A stretch of 64,000 nt of DNA from Shinella granuli (GCF_004341885.1 NZ_SLVX01000002.1:248001-312000), one strand, 5' to 3'; positions 8,144-17,708 are shown, counted from the stretch's first letter. Notes: generated by a model from the letters alone, not told the origin. Translations and numbers: made by a program.

Positions 8144-8323
8144 TCAGTCGTAGAGCGGCTGGAGCACGGCCGGGATGTCGCGCTTGGGGCGCTTGTCCGC
8201 GGTCTTCGCCTCGGGCTTGCAGCGCGTGGCGGCCACGACGGCGGGCAGGCCGAGCGGCTTGTAGCGCGCCTGCAGGGTTTCGTTTGCCGCATGGTTCGGC
8301 GGCTGCTTTCTTACGGTCGACAT
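8144..8323 (-). CDS. Micro-protein, paralogue of the gene at 8500-8625
   Basis: A 59-residue basic protein starting MSTVRKQPPNH. The ATG at 8321-8323 is preceded by AGGAG nine bases upstream, a better ribosome site than most genes here. The core ARYKPLGLPAVVAA aligns with TRYNPIGIRAVVAA of the next small gene, so the pair are paralogues. I recognise no enzyme or domain; similar short Arg-Tyr-Pro-Ile-Gly-Ile proteins occur in rhizobia to my recollection. It is convergent with the SRAP gene, 31 bp apart. Confidence 0.6.
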   Translation of the reverse strand: MSTVRKQPPNHAANETLQARYKPLGLPAVVAATRCKPEAKTADKRPKRDIPAVLQPLYD

Positions 8324-8499
8324 TGTCTTTACTCCTGAAGTGTCAGGCAGCCCCGTATGAATCCCCCGGTTGCCACCCCCAATGCGCTATGCATTTACGC
8401 GACCCATTCGGCCAAATTCTGCTCAAACTTTGATCGCTCTGCGGCAAGCGACTGAAAATACAGGCTTTCGCGATCAATTATTGTGACCGTCGCAAACAT

Positions 8500-8625
8500 T
8501 CATTTCCTGGGAGCCCGCCGCACCTTGCTCATCAGGGCTGCCGCGACGACGGCGCGGATGCCGATCGGATTGTAGCGGGTGGCAAGGTCGGTCTCGGGGC
8601 GCGTGTCTGTCTTCCGGGTCTTCAT
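8500..8625 (-). CDS. Micro-protein, paralogue of the gene at 8144-8323
   Basis: 41 residues starting MKTRKTDTRPET, strongly basic and ending MSKVRRAPRK. The ATG at 8623-8625 has AAGGGA nine bases upstream. The shared core L-x-x-RY-x-P-[LI]-G-[LI]-x-AVVAA occupies residues 14-30. It lies 176 bp upstream of its paralogue in the same direction. Function unknown; the Arg/Lys content would suit nucleic-acid or membrane binding, which is only a guess. Confidence 0.55.
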   Translation of the reverse strand: MKTRKTDTRPETDLATRYNPIGIRAVVAAALMSKVRRAPRK

Positions 8626-8928
8626 GGTCCTGTCCCTTCGGTTTGCCGGCGGGTTCCGCCGGCCTCGTCCTTCTTTTCCCATGCCGGCAGGGGCGGGGGT
8701 GTCACCGCGGGAACAGGATGCCCCGGCGAGATTTTCGTCCGGGAGGGCGCCGCGCCCGCTTGACCGGACGCGCGCAGGGCGCGATAAAGCAGGCCATGAA
8801 AACGGTACTCTGCATTCGCCGGAGCATTATTCGCTAGCGCACGCGCTGGCCCGGCCGTTTTCGTCCCTCAAAATCTCTGGATGACAACGACCCGGCCAGC
8901 CGGGTCTACGCCTTTTGGGGAGATTTCC
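8626..8928. other. Intergenic region before cysS
   Basis: About 300 bp without a supportable gene. It holds a short GCCGGC hairpin at 8645-8663 and, at 8891-8903, a CCGG-type inverted repeat close to the cysS ribosome site (GGGGAGA at 8917-8923). It must contain the divergent promoters for the micro-protein and cysS, but I cannot place them confidently. Confidence 0.4.
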
Positions 8929-10455
8929 ATGGCCGAAAAGCCGGTCCTGACGCTGTACAACACGCTCACGCGCTCGAAGGAGCCCTTCGCTCCCATCGAT
9001 CCCGACAATGTGCGTATGTATGTCTGCGGTCCGACGGTCTACGACTTCGCCCATATCGGCAATGCGCGGCCGGTCATCGTCTTCGACGTGCTGTTCCGCC
9101 TCCTGCGCCATGTCTACGGCGAGGACCACGTCACCTATGCCCGCAATATCACCGACGTCGACGACAAGATCAACGCCCGGGCGCTGCGCGATTTCGGAAA
9201 GGAGATCGAGGGCGGCGCGCTCTCGCTCAACGAGGCGATCCGCCGGGTGACGGAGAAGACGGCGAACCAGTTCCACGCGGATATCGCCGCGCTCGGCGCC
9301 ATGCAGCCGACGCACGAGCCGCGCGCCACCGAGTTCGTCCAGCCGCGCGGCGACGGCAAGGTGGACATGATCACGCTGATCGAGCGCCTCATCGAGCGCG
9401 GCCACGCCTACCAGGCGGGCGGCGAGGTGCTGTTCGACACGCAGTCGATGGCCGATTACGGCCAGCTCTCCAAGCGCAACCTCGACGAACAGCAGGCGGG
9501 CGCCCGCGTCGCCGTCGACGCGCACAAGAAGAATCCCGGCGATTTCGTGCTCTGGAAGCTCTCCTCGCCGGAAGAGCCCGGCTGGGAAAGCCCCTGGGGC
9601 CGCGGTCGCCCGGGCTGGCATATCGAGTGCTCCGCCATGTCCGCCGCCTATCTCGGCGAGACCTTCGACATCCATGGCGGCGGCCTCGACCTCATCTTCC
9701 CGCACCACGAGAACGAGATCGCCCAGTCGCGCTGCGCGCACGGCACGCCGGTCATGTCGAATGTCTGGATGCACAACGGCTTCCTGCAGGTCGAGGGCCG
9801 CAAGATGTCGAAGTCCGAGGGCAATTTCTTCACGATCTCGGAACTCTTGCACGAGGAGAAGTTCGGCGGCCGCACGTGGCCGGGCGAGGTGCTGCGCCTC
9901 GCCATGCTGATGACGCACTACCGCGAGCCGATCGACTTCAGCGTCAAGCGGCTGGAGGAGGCCCTTGCAGCTTTGAACCGCTGGGAACGGATTGCGCGAG
10001 AGGAGTCGGCTGAGCCCACCGAACCCGACGCCAAGTTTCTTGCTTTGTTGGCTGATGACCTCTCAACACCTGACGCAATTGCTCGCATCCATGAATTGAT
10101 GAACTTCGGTCGCTGGGCGGACAGTTCAGCACCCAAAGAACACCAAAAAGGTTCATTTGGCTTTGGTGACGGTTTCTCAGGTTTTGAAAGCGCGAACGAC
10201 CGGCGCTCTGGCGTCGGAGCGGCTTTGGCGTGTCTTGAGTTTCTCGGTTTGAAAGTTGTCCGAGATGAACTTGCCGATGATCTGAAACAAGGAGTCGAGG
10301 CGATAATCCAGATGCGGCTCGAACTCCTTAAGGCAAAGAACTTCGCCGAAGCCGACAAGATCCGCGACGACCTCGCCGAAAAGGGCATCCAGTTGAAGGA
10401 CGGCAAGGACCCCGGGACGGGCGAGCGCGTGACGACGTGGGAGGTGAGGCGGTGA
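8929..10455 (+). CDS. cysS: Cysteinyl-tRNA synthetase with a foreign-looking 3' segment
   Basis: Charges tRNA-Cys. Class I signatures are present: AHIGN (residues 41-45) for HIGH and KMSKS at 292-296, with Cys33, the WHIECSAM block and HHENE contributing the zinc site. The ATG at 8929 follows GGGGAGA; an upstream in-frame ATG at 8881 lacks support. The protein is 508 residues, roughly 45 longer than the usual 460. The excess lies in about residues 395-440, inside a stretch (9960-10330) of much lower GC and different codon use (frequent TTG, CAA, GAA, TCA) than the flanks. The frame is intact and the normal C-terminal domain resumes at [14 protein letters not shown], so the enzyme is probably functional. 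Confidence 0.93.
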   Translation: MAEKPVLTLYNTLTRSKEPFAPIDPDNVRMYVCGPTVYDFAHIGNARPVIVFDVLFRLLRHVYGEDHVTYARNITDVDDKINARALRDFGKEIEGGALSLNEAIRRVTEKTANQFHADIAALGAMQPTHEPRATEFVQPRGDGKVDMITLIERLIERGHAYQAGGEVLFDTQSMADYGQLSKRNLDEQQAGARVAVDAHKKNPGDFVLWKLSSPEEPGWESPWGRGRPGWHIECSAMSAAYLGETFDIHGGGLDLIFPHHENEIAQSRCAHGTPVMSNVWMHNGFLQVEGRKMSKSEGNFFTISELLHEEKFGGRTWPGEVLRLAMLMTHYREPIDFSVKRLEEALAALNRWERIAREESAEPTEPDAKFLALLADDLSTPDAIARIHELMNFGRWADSSAPKEHQKGSFGFGDGFSGFESANDRRSGVGAALACLEFLGLKVVRDELADDLKQGVEAIIQMRLELLKAKNFAEADKIRDDLAEKGIQLKDGKDPGTGERVTTWEVRR

Positions 10456-10475
10456 GGTTGTGTCTGCTTTGGTAG

Positions 10476-10499
10476 AGGCATATGCTTAGGCCTATGCCT
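10476..10499. promoter_or_regulatory. Palindromic operator candidate for vapBC
   Basis: Inverted repeat AGGCATA / TATGCCT with a 10-base spacer that itself contains overlapping perfect palindromes GCATATGC (10478-10485) and TAGGCCTA (10487-10494). It lies 20 bp before the antitoxin start, the usual place for autorepression by a VapB-VapC complex. Confidence 0.6.
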
Positions 10500-10518
10500 T
10501 TGAATGATGGAGGTCACG

Positions 10519-10791
10519 ATGAATGCAAGACCTAAGGAAGCGCCTGATGTGGTGCAGGGGCGGGAGGTGAAGCTCTTCCGTAACGGCCGCAACCAGGCCG
10601 TCCGGATTCCCGTGGAATTCGAACTGCCGGGAAACGAGGCGGTCATGCACAAGGAAGGTGACCGTCTCATCATCGAGCCAAAGCCGAAGAAAATGGGGCT
10701 CGCCGCGTTGTTGGCGACCTTCGAAACCTGGGAAGGGGATTTTCCGGAACTCGACGAGACGCAGCCGCCGCCGGAGGATGTCGAGCTGTGA
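10519..10791 (+). CDS. vapB: VapB-type antitoxin (AbrB/MazE-like DNA-binding)
   Basis: 90 residues. The N-terminal half has the swapped-hairpin motif VKLFRNGRNQAVRIP followed by EFELPGNEAVMHKEGDRLIIEP, the normal AbrB/MazE fold of VapB. The acidic C-terminal half (FPELDETQPPPED) would neutralise the toxin. I chose ATG 10519 because GGAGG sits five bases upstream; ATGs at 10504 and 10507 lie before that site. The stop overlaps the toxin start by four bases. Confidence 0.85.
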   Translation: MNARPKEAPDVVQGREVKLFRNGRNQAVRIPVEFELPGNEAVMHKEGDRLIIEPKPKKMGLAALLATFETWEGDFPELDETQPPPEDVEL

Positions 10792-11204
10792 CGGCCTTTC
10801 GCTACATGCTGGATACGAATGCCATCTCGGAGATGGTCCGCAATCCTGATGGGACGCTCGCTGATCGGGTGAAGGCCGCGCCGACGGACGCATTGTGCAC
10901 GAGCGCCATCGTGGTTTCGGAGCTGCGTTACGGTCTGCGGAAAAGGGGAGCGGTTTCGCTCGCCCGTCGTGTCGAGGCCGTCCTGGGGGAGATTGCGATC
11001 CTCCCCTATGATACGCCCGTTTCCTTCGCTTATGCGCAAACGCGCGATGCACTGGAGAGAAGGGGCCAGCCGATCGGCTATACCGACCTTTTCATCGCCG
11101 CCCATGCTCTCTCGCTGGAACTCACGCTCGTCACCGCCAATGTCCGTGAATTCTCGCGTGTCGAGGGCCTAAAGGTCGAGAACTGGCTGGAGGCAGGTCC
11201 ATGA
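10788..11204 (+). CDS. vapC: VapC-type PIN-domain toxin ribonuclease
   Basis: 138 residues, starting with GTG inside the vapB stop (GTGA). PIN-domain acidic residues are in place: Asp9 in MLDTNAI, Glu45 in SELRYG, Asp100 in YTDLFIAA, with Asn118 in TANVREF at the fourth position. VapC toxins cut specific RNAs, often initiator tRNA or 23S rRNA loops; the target here is unknown. The stop overlaps the start of the first GFA gene, so the toxin cistron continues into the GFA operon. Confidence 0.88.
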   Translation: MTAFRYMLDTNAISEMVRNPDGTLADRVKAAPTDALCTSAIVVSELRYGLRKRGAVSLARRVEAVLGEIAILPYDTPVSFAYAQTRDALERRGQPIGYTDLFIAAHALSLELTLVTANVREFSRVEGLKVENWLEAGP

Positions 11205-11683
11205 CCACACCCTTCTACACCGGCGGCTGCCAGTGCGGGGCCGTGCGCTTTCATGTCGAGGGGGCGCTTGGCGATGCGTCGGTCTGCCATTGCCGCATGT
11301 GCCAGAAGGCAAGCGGCAATTTCTATCTGCCGCTGGTTTCCGTGCGGCAGGCGAGGCTCACCTGGACGCGGGGGGAGCCGAAGCGGTTCCGCTCGTCGAA
11401 CCACGGCTATCGCGGCTTCTGCGGCGATTGCGGCACGCCGCTGACCTATGAGGCGCCGGACGGCGTGGCGCTGACCATCGCCGCCTTCGACGATCCGGCC
11501 GGGATCGCCCCGCGCATCCAGTGGGGCATCGAAGCGAAGCTGCCTTATGTGGACGCGATCTCCGACCTGCCGGGCGAGGAGACGATGGCGGACCAGGACG
11601 CGGCGTCCTTCCTCGCCGACCTCGTCTCCTACCAGCACCCGGACCATGACACGGACGCATGGCCGCCGGAGCGCGAGCCATGA
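11201..11683 (+). CDS. GFA-family zinc protein, copy 1
   Basis: 160 residues of the GFA (glutathione-dependent formaldehyde-activating enzyme, Gfa/CENP-V) fold. Zinc-binding cysteines: Cys10 and Cys12 (GGCQCGAV), Cys29, Cys31 and Cys34 (CHCRMCQK), Cys74 and Cys77 (GFCGDCGTP). The original member was reported to condense formaldehyde with glutathione, but most paralogues have no proven activity. First of three tandem copies; all end in a QHPD-x-[DE]T-x3-WP motif. The start overlaps vapC (ATGA) and the stop overlaps copy 2. Confidence 0.85.
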   Translation: MTTPFYTGGCQCGAVRFHVEGALGDASVCHCRMCQKASGNFYLPLVSVRQARLTWTRGEPKRFRSSNHGYRGFCGDCGTPLTYEAPDGVALTIAAFDDPAGIAPRIQWGIEAKLPYVDAISDLPGEETMADQDAASFLADLVSYQHPDHDTDAWPPEREP

Positions 11684-12177
11684 GCATTTCGCGCATCTAT
11701 ACCGGCGGCTGCCAGTGCGGCGCGGTGCGCTACCGGGTGGAAGGCACGCTCGGCGATCCGCATCTGTGCCATTGCCGCATGTGCCAGAAGGCGGCCGGCA
11801 ACTATTTCCTGCCGCTCGCCAATGCGCCGCGCGACCGCTTCTCCATGACGCGCGGCGAAGCCGGCTGGTTCCAGTCCTCGGAAATCGTGCGCCGCGGCTT
11901 CTGTCGCGATTGCGGCACGCCGCTGTTCTACGATGCGCTCGCCGCCGACCATATAAACGTGACGCTCGGTTCGCTCGACGATCCGGACGATGTGCGCCCG
12001 ATTGCCCAGGCGGGCGTCGAATCGCGGCTCGTCTGGTTCGCGCAACTGGCGAAGCTGCCCGAGAGCGAAAGCGACGAAGGGGAGTTCGGCGAGGCGCGCC
12101 ATATCGTGGTTCGCGCCTCCAACCGCCAGCACCCGGACTATGACACGGACCATTGGCCGCCGGAGGACATTCCATGA
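11680..12177 (+). CDS. GFA-family zinc protein, copy 2
   Basis: 165 residues with the same cysteine set (Cys11, 13, 30, 32, 35, 75, 78) and the CHCRMCQKAAGN block nearly identical to copy 1, but a diverged C-terminal half with an acidic insertion (SESDEGEFGEA). ATG 11680 overlaps the copy 1 stop; an earlier in-frame ATG at 11659 lies inside copy 1 and is disfavoured. Its stop overlaps the start of the micro-ORF at 12174. Confidence 0.85.
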   Translation: MSISRIYTGGCQCGAVRYRVEGTLGDPHLCHCRMCQKAAGNYFLPLANAPRDRFSMTRGEAGWFQSSEIVRRGFCRDCGTPLFYDALAADHINVTLGSLDDPDDVRPIAQAGVESRLVWFAQLAKLPESESDEGEFGEARHIVVRASNRQHPDYDTDHWPPEDIP

Positions 12178-12293
12178 CCGCGCCCCGGCCGGAACTCGGC
12201 TTTCCCCGCAAATGGCTCTATCTCATCGCCGGCAAGCTGGTCCTCATCACCGCCGTGGTGGTCGCCGTCGTCGTCTATTCCTCTTATCGTTGA
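12174..12293 (+). CDS. Predicted single-span membrane micro-protein
   Basis: A 39-residue reading frame whose ATG overlaps the copy 2 stop (ATGA) and which ends 10 bp before copy 3, with AAGGAG for the next gene in the gap. Residues 1-13 are polar with basic ends; from Trp14 a hydrophobic stretch (LYLIAGKLVLITAVVVAVVV) runs nearly to the C-terminus. Spacing and coupling argue that it is translated. No function recognised. Confidence 0.55.
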   Translation: MTAPRPELGFPRKWLYLIAGKLVLITAVVVAVVVYSSYR

Positions 12294-12303
12294 AGGAGCC
12301 GTC

Positions 12304-13742
<1,439 letters not shown>

Positions 13743-13749
13743 GAGGCTG

Positions 13750-13808
13750 CCCCTCACCCTGATCCTCTCCCCGCTTGCGGGGAGAGGGTGGCGGCAACCG
13801 GATGGGGG
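13750..13808. repeat. Rhizobial palindromic intergenic repeat, short form
   Basis: Begins with CCCCTCACCCT and ends with a GGATGGGG-type arm; the core is a perfect 11-bp hairpin (13764-13774 with 13777-13787, TT loop). It shares its core with the longer elements at 28295, 46725, 49947 and 59965. It lies after pip and could act as a terminator. Confidence 0.8.
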
Positions 13809-13849
13809 GCGGATCTGAAATGCTCAATGGGTTCCCAGGGAGGGAACAG

Positions 13850-15466
13850 ATGAAAAAAGACCGTATCTACCTTTTCGACACCACGCTTCGGGACGGCCAG
13901 CAGACGCCCGGCATCGACTTTTCCGTCGAGGACAAGATCGCCATTGCCGGCATGCTGGATGCGTTCGGCCTGGACTATGTCGAGGGCGGTTATCCCGGCG
14001 CCAATCCGACGGATACGGCTTTCTTCGCGAAGAAGCGCACCGGCCGCGCGAAATTCGTCGCCTTCGGCATGACGAAGCGCGCCGGCATTTCCGCCTCCAA
14101 CGATCCGGGCCTTGCCGCGCTCCTCGATTCGAAGAGCGACGCGATCTGTCTTGTCGCCAAGAGCTGGGACTATCATGTGCGCGTCGCGCTCGGCTGTTCC
14201 AACGAGGAGAACCTGGAGAGCATCGCCGAATCGGTGAAGGCCGTCGTCGCCTCCGGCCGCGAAGCCATGGTCGACTGCGAGCATTTCTTCGACGGCTACA
14301 AGGCCAATCCGGACTATGCGCTGGCCTGTGCCACCACGGCCCATGCCTCCGGCGCGCGCTGGGTGGTGCTGTGCGACACCAATGGCGGCACGCAGCCCTC
14401 CGAGGTGCAGGCGATCGTCGGGGCGGTGATCGCCGCCGGCGTGCCGGGCGACAACCTCGGCATCCACGCCCATAACGACACGGGGCAGGCCGTCGCCAAT
14501 TCGCTGGCCGCCGTCGAGGCCGGTGTGCGCCAGATCCAGGGCACGCTGAACGGCATCGGCGAGCGCTGCGGCAATGCCAACCTGGTGACGCTCATCCCGA
14601 CGCTGGCGCTGAAGGAAGCCTATGCGGAGCGCTTTTCGATCGGCATCGACACGGAGGACCTCACCGGCCTCACCAAGCTGGCGCATACTTTCGACGAGCT
14701 GCTGAACCGTTCGCCGGACCATCAGGCGCCCTATGTCGGGGCGTCCGCCTTCGCCACCAAGGCCGGCATCCACGCCTCGGCGCTCCTGAAGGATCCGCGC
14801 ACCTACGAGCATGTGACGCCGGAAAGCGTCGGCAACCTGCGCAAGGTCATGGTGTCCGACCAGGGCGGCAAGGCGAATTTCATCAACGCGCTGAAGCTGC
14901 GCGGCATCACCGTCGGCAAGGACGATCCGAAGCTCGACCGCCTCATCCAGATCGTCAAGGAGCGTGAGGCGACGGGCTATGCCTATGAGGGCGCGGATGC
15001 GAGCTTCGCGCTGCTCGCCTACCGCACGCTCGGCACGGTGCCGGATTTCTTCCACGTCGAAAGCTTCCGCGTAATGGTCGAGCGCCGCTACGATGCCAAC
15101 GGCCAGCTCAAGACCGTGTCGGAAGCCGTCGTGCGCGTCGTCGTCGACGGCGAGACGATGATGTCGGTCGCGGAAGGACACGGCCCGGTCAACGCGCTCG
15201 ACCTTGCGCTGCGCAAGGACCTCGGCAAGTTCCAGGCCGAGATCGCCGACCTGGAACTGGCGGACTACAAGGTGCGCATCCTCAACGGCGGCACCGAGGC
15301 CATCACCCGCGTCCTGATCGAATCGACCGATGCGACGGGTGCACGTTGGTGGACGGTCGGCGTTTCCGACAACATCATCGACGCCTCCTTCCAGGCGCTG
15401 ATGGATTCCATCATCTACAAGCTCATGAAGAACCGCGGCGAGGCGGGGCGTGTGGCGGCCGAGTAG
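13850..15466 (+). CDS. cimA: (R)-citramalate synthase
   Basis: 538 residues of the 2-isopropylmalate/homocitrate synthase superfamily. Citramalate synthase condenses pyruvate and acetyl-CoA, giving a threonine-independent route to 2-ketobutyrate and isoleucine. The DTTLRDGQQTPG metal-binding start (10-21), the GIHAHNDTGQAVANS block (His metal ligands) and GERCGNANL are clear; the C-terminal LeuA-type regulatory dimer domain is present (RVVVDGETMMSVAEGHGPVNALD). The long linker and the VEGGYPGANPTD segment favour CimA over LeuA. ATG 13850 follows AGGGAGGGAAC. Confidence 0.85.
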   Translation: MKKDRIYLFDTTLRDGQQTPGIDFSVEDKIAIAGMLDAFGLDYVEGGYPGANPTDTAFFAKKRTGRAKFVAFGMTKRAGISASNDPGLAALLDSKSDAICLVAKSWDYHVRVALGCSNEENLESIAESVKAVVASGREAMVDCEHFFDGYKANPDYALACATTAHASGARWVVLCDTNGGTQPSEVQAIVGAVIAAGVPGDNLGIHAHNDTGQAVANSLAAVEAGVRQIQGTLNGIGERCGNANLVTLIPTLALKEAYAERFSIGIDTEDLTGLTKLAHTFDELLNRSPDHQAPYVGASAFATKAGIHASALLKDPRTYEHVTPESVGNLRKVMVSDQGGKANFINALKLRGITVGKDDPKLDRLIQIVKEREATGYAYEGADASFALLAYRTLGTVPDFFHVESFRVMVERRYDANGQLKTVSEAVVRVVVDGETMMSVAEGHGPVNALDLALRKDLGKFQAEIADLELADYKVRILNGGTEAITRVLIESTDATGARWWTVGVSDNIIDASFQALMDSIIYKLMKNRGEAGRVAAE

Positions 15467-15526
15467 GTTCAGCGCCGCTCATCCTCGCTATCACCGGAAT
15501 GAATTGGTGCATTCACGGCCGTTGGA

Positions 15527-15562
15527 GTATCCCGTCAAAAAATCCATAAATTGACGGGATAC
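15527..15562. promoter_or_regulatory. Perfect 12-bp inverted repeat at the rarD start
   Basis: GTATCCCGTCAA at 15527-15538 and its exact complement at 15551-15562 flank a 12-base A-rich spacer. The right arm carries the only purine-rich ribosome-site candidate (GGGAT) and ends six bases before the ATG. It could be an operator or an RNA hairpin hiding the start. It lacks a following T-run, so it is a poor cimA terminator. Confidence 0.6.
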
Positions 15563-15568
15563 CTCACC

Positions 15569-16513
15569 ATGGCCGACGCAAATTCCTCCAGCGGCCCCCA
15601 GACCGGCGATTCGCCGCGCGGTTTCGCCTTCGCCTTGACGGCCTATGTGCTCTGGGGTTTCCTGCCCTTCTTCATGAAGGCCGTCGCCCATATCCCCGCC
15701 GCCGAGGTGGTGGCGCACCGCATCGTCTGGTCGGTGCCGCTTGCCGGCCTGGTGCTGATCTGGCTCGGCCGCACGGGCGATATCAAGGTGGCGCTGCGCT
15801 CGCCGCGCATGCTTGCCATGGCGACGCTGACGGCGACGCTCATCACCATCAACTGGGGCATCTATGTCTGGGCCATCGGCGCCGGCCGGGCGATCGAGAC
15901 GGCGCTCGGCTATTACATCAACCCGCTCTTCTCGATCTTCCTCGGCGCGGTCCTCCTGAAGGAGAGGCTCGATCGGGCGCAGATGCTGGCGATCGGGCTT
16001 GCCGCCCTGGCGGTGACGATCCTCGCCTTCGACGCCGGCGGCCTGCCGTGGGTGTCCATCGGCCTCTGCATCTCCTGGGGATTCTACGCCTTCTTCCGCA
16101 AGACGCTGCCGGTCGGCCCGAACCAGGGCTTCTTCCTGGAGGTGCTGCTGCTGAGCGTACCGGCGCTCGGCTACATCCTCTGGCTCGAATCCTCGGGGCA
16201 GGGCCATTTCGGCGATACCGGCCTTGCGGATGTGCTCTGGCTGCTCGCCTGCGGCGTCGTCACCGCCATCCCGCTGATGATCTATGCCAACGGCGCGAAA
16301 CTGCTGCGGCTTTCCACCATCGGCATCATGCAATACGTCGCGCCGACGATGATCTTCTTCATCGCCGTCTTCGCCTTCAATGAGCCCTTCGGCACGACGA
16401 AGCTCATCGCCTTCGCCTTCATCTGGGCCGCGCTCATCCTCTATTCCGGTTCCATGCTGCGCACGGCGCGGGCAAGGCGCCTCTCGGCGGGGGAGCTCAA
16501 GCCGGCGGAATAG
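15569..16513 (+). CDS. rarD: RarD/EamA-family membrane transporter
   Basis: 314 residues with ten hydrophobic segments in two EamA repeats; typical RarD features are YVLWGFLPFF near the N-terminus, ITINWGIYVWAI, and ALGYYINPLF. RarD was named as a chloramphenicol-sensitivity protein; physiological substrates are unproven. I chose ATG 15569, next to the inverted repeat; a TTG at 15551 lies inside the repeat arm. The gene is followed three bases later by an acetyltransferase gene. Confidence 0.85.
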   Translation: MADANSSSGPQTGDSPRGFAFALTAYVLWGFLPFFMKAVAHIPAAEVVAHRIVWSVPLAGLVLIWLGRTGDIKVALRSPRMLAMATLTATLITINWGIYVWAIGAGRAIETALGYYINPLFSIFLGAVLLKERLDRAQMLAIGLAALAVTILAFDAGGLPWVSIGLCISWGFYAFFRKTLPVGPNQGFFLEVLLLSVPALGYILWLESSGQGHFGDTGLADVLWLLACGVVTAIPLMIYANGAKLLRLSTIGIMQYVAPTMIFFIAVFAFNEPFGTTKLIAFAFIWAALILYSGSMLRTARARRLSAGELKPAE

Positions 16514-16516
16514 ACG

Positions 16517-17050
16517 TTGGCCACCTTGCAGACGATGCGTCTGACGCTCCGTCCTTGCCGCCCGGGCGACCGCGCGGATTTCATCGGCCTGGAGCGTGAT
16601 CCGCAGGTCATGCGCTTTCTGAACGGGGGATACGCCGTCGATCGGGAGACGACCGGCCCGAATGCGGCGTTCCTCATGCCCACAGGCACGGAGCCCCATG
16701 TCTGGACGGCGCGCCGGACGGCGGGCGGTGCCTTTGTCGGGTGGTTCTGCCTATGGCCCGAAAGCGAGACGCTGGCCGAACTCGGCTATCGCCTGCGCCG
16801 GGCGGAATGGGGCCAGGGGCTGGCTGCGGAAGGCGCTGCGGCCCTCCTCGGCTGGGGCTTCGAAAATGCCGGCTATGAAAAGATCGTGGCGACGACGATG
16901 GCGGTGAACCACGCCTCGCGCCGCGTCATGGAAAAGATCGGCATGCGACACGTGCGAACGGTCTCCGGCGACTTTCCCGATCCGATCCCGGGCAGCGAGC
17001 ACGGCGAAGTGTGGTACGAGGTCGAACGTCCGCGGCGGCGCGGCGAATGA
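16517..17050 (+). CDS. GNAT-family N-acetyltransferase
   Basis: 177 residues of the RimJ/RimL-like branch: RLTLRPCRPGD at the start, ELGYRLRRAEWGQGLAAEGAAALLGWGF as the acetyl-CoA binding Q/R-x-x-G loop region, and NHASRRVMEKIGM. A TTG at 16517 gives the usual spacing before RLxLRP; an ATG at 16535 would begin directly at that motif. Substrate unknown. Probably co-transcribed with rarD. Confidence 0.8.
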   Translation: MATLQTMRLTLRPCRPGDRADFIGLERDPQVMRFLNGGYAVDRETTGPNAAFLMPTGTEPHVWTARRTAGGAFVGWFCLWPESETLAELGYRLRRAEWGQGLAAEGAAALLGWGFENAGYEKIVATTMAVNHASRRVMEKIGMRHVRTVSGDFPDPIPGSEHGEVWYEVERPRRRGE

Positions 17051-17087
17051 CCGTCCGCAAGACGGGCTTCGGCAGCGTTCGATAAGA

Positions 17088-17708
17088 TCAGAGCCGGGCG
17101 ATGATGTCGGCTTCGCCCTCGCGGTCCACCTGGCCCGCCCAGTGGTCGACGAGCGCGGCGACGATCTCTTCCGGTTCGTCGATCACCATCGGCTGGACGA
17201 GATGGGCCGTGTGGATGAAGCCTTCGTCCGCCATGTGGCGGATGAGTTTGAGCATCGGGTCCCAGAATCCGCCGATATTGGCGAAGATCATCGGCTTGCG
17301 GTGACGGCCGAGCTGCGCCCAGGTCATCACCTCGACGATCTCTTCCAGCGTGCCGATGCCGCCCGGCAGCGCCACGAAGGCGTCGGCGCGTTCGAACATC
17401 TTGTGTTTGCGCTCGTGCATGTCGGGCGTGATGATCAGCTCGCTGAGCTGGCCGAGCGAATGGCGGGTGGCCTCCATATCCACGAGGAATTGCGGTATGA
17501 TGCCGGTGACGCGGCCGCCATGCGAGAGCACGCCGCTGGCCACCGCCCCCATGATGCCCTTCGTGCCGCCGCCATAGACGAGGCGGAGATGGTTTTCGGC
17601 CATCGCCTGGCCGAGGCGCCGTCCGGCGGCGACATAGGTGGTTTCGCGGCCGGGCTGGGAGCCGCAGTAGACGCAGACGGATCGAATCGGCAGGGTTTGT
17701 TCGCTCAT
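17088..17708 (-). CDS. LOG-family protein (TIGR00730), likely cytokinin riboside phosphoribohydrolase type
   Basis: 206 residues with the Rossmann start VCVYCGSQPG, GGGTKGIMG, and the family signature PGGIGTLEE (115-123), whose Glu is catalytic in plant LOG enzymes. Bacterial members cleave AMP or cytokinin ribotides to the base and ribose phosphate. The start at 17706-17708 opens directly before the Rossmann fold. Convergent with the acetyltransferase, 37 bp apart; divergent from the LysM protein gene. Confidence 0.88.
   Translation of the reverse strand: MSEQTLPIRSVCVYCGSQPGRETTYVAAGRRLGQAMAENHLRLVYGGGTKGIMGAVASGVLSHGGRVTGIIPQFLVDMEATRHSLGQLSELIITPDMHERKHKMFERADAFVALPGGIGTLEEIVEVMTWAQLGRHRKPMIFANIGGFWDPMLKLIRHMADEGFIHTAHLVQPMVIDEPEEIVAALVDHWAGQVDREGEADIIARL

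Noticed and set aside
9960-10330. Insertion element within cysS
   Set aside because: No inverted ends, no duplication and no transposase; the segment encodes aligned CysRS sequence and keeps the frame.
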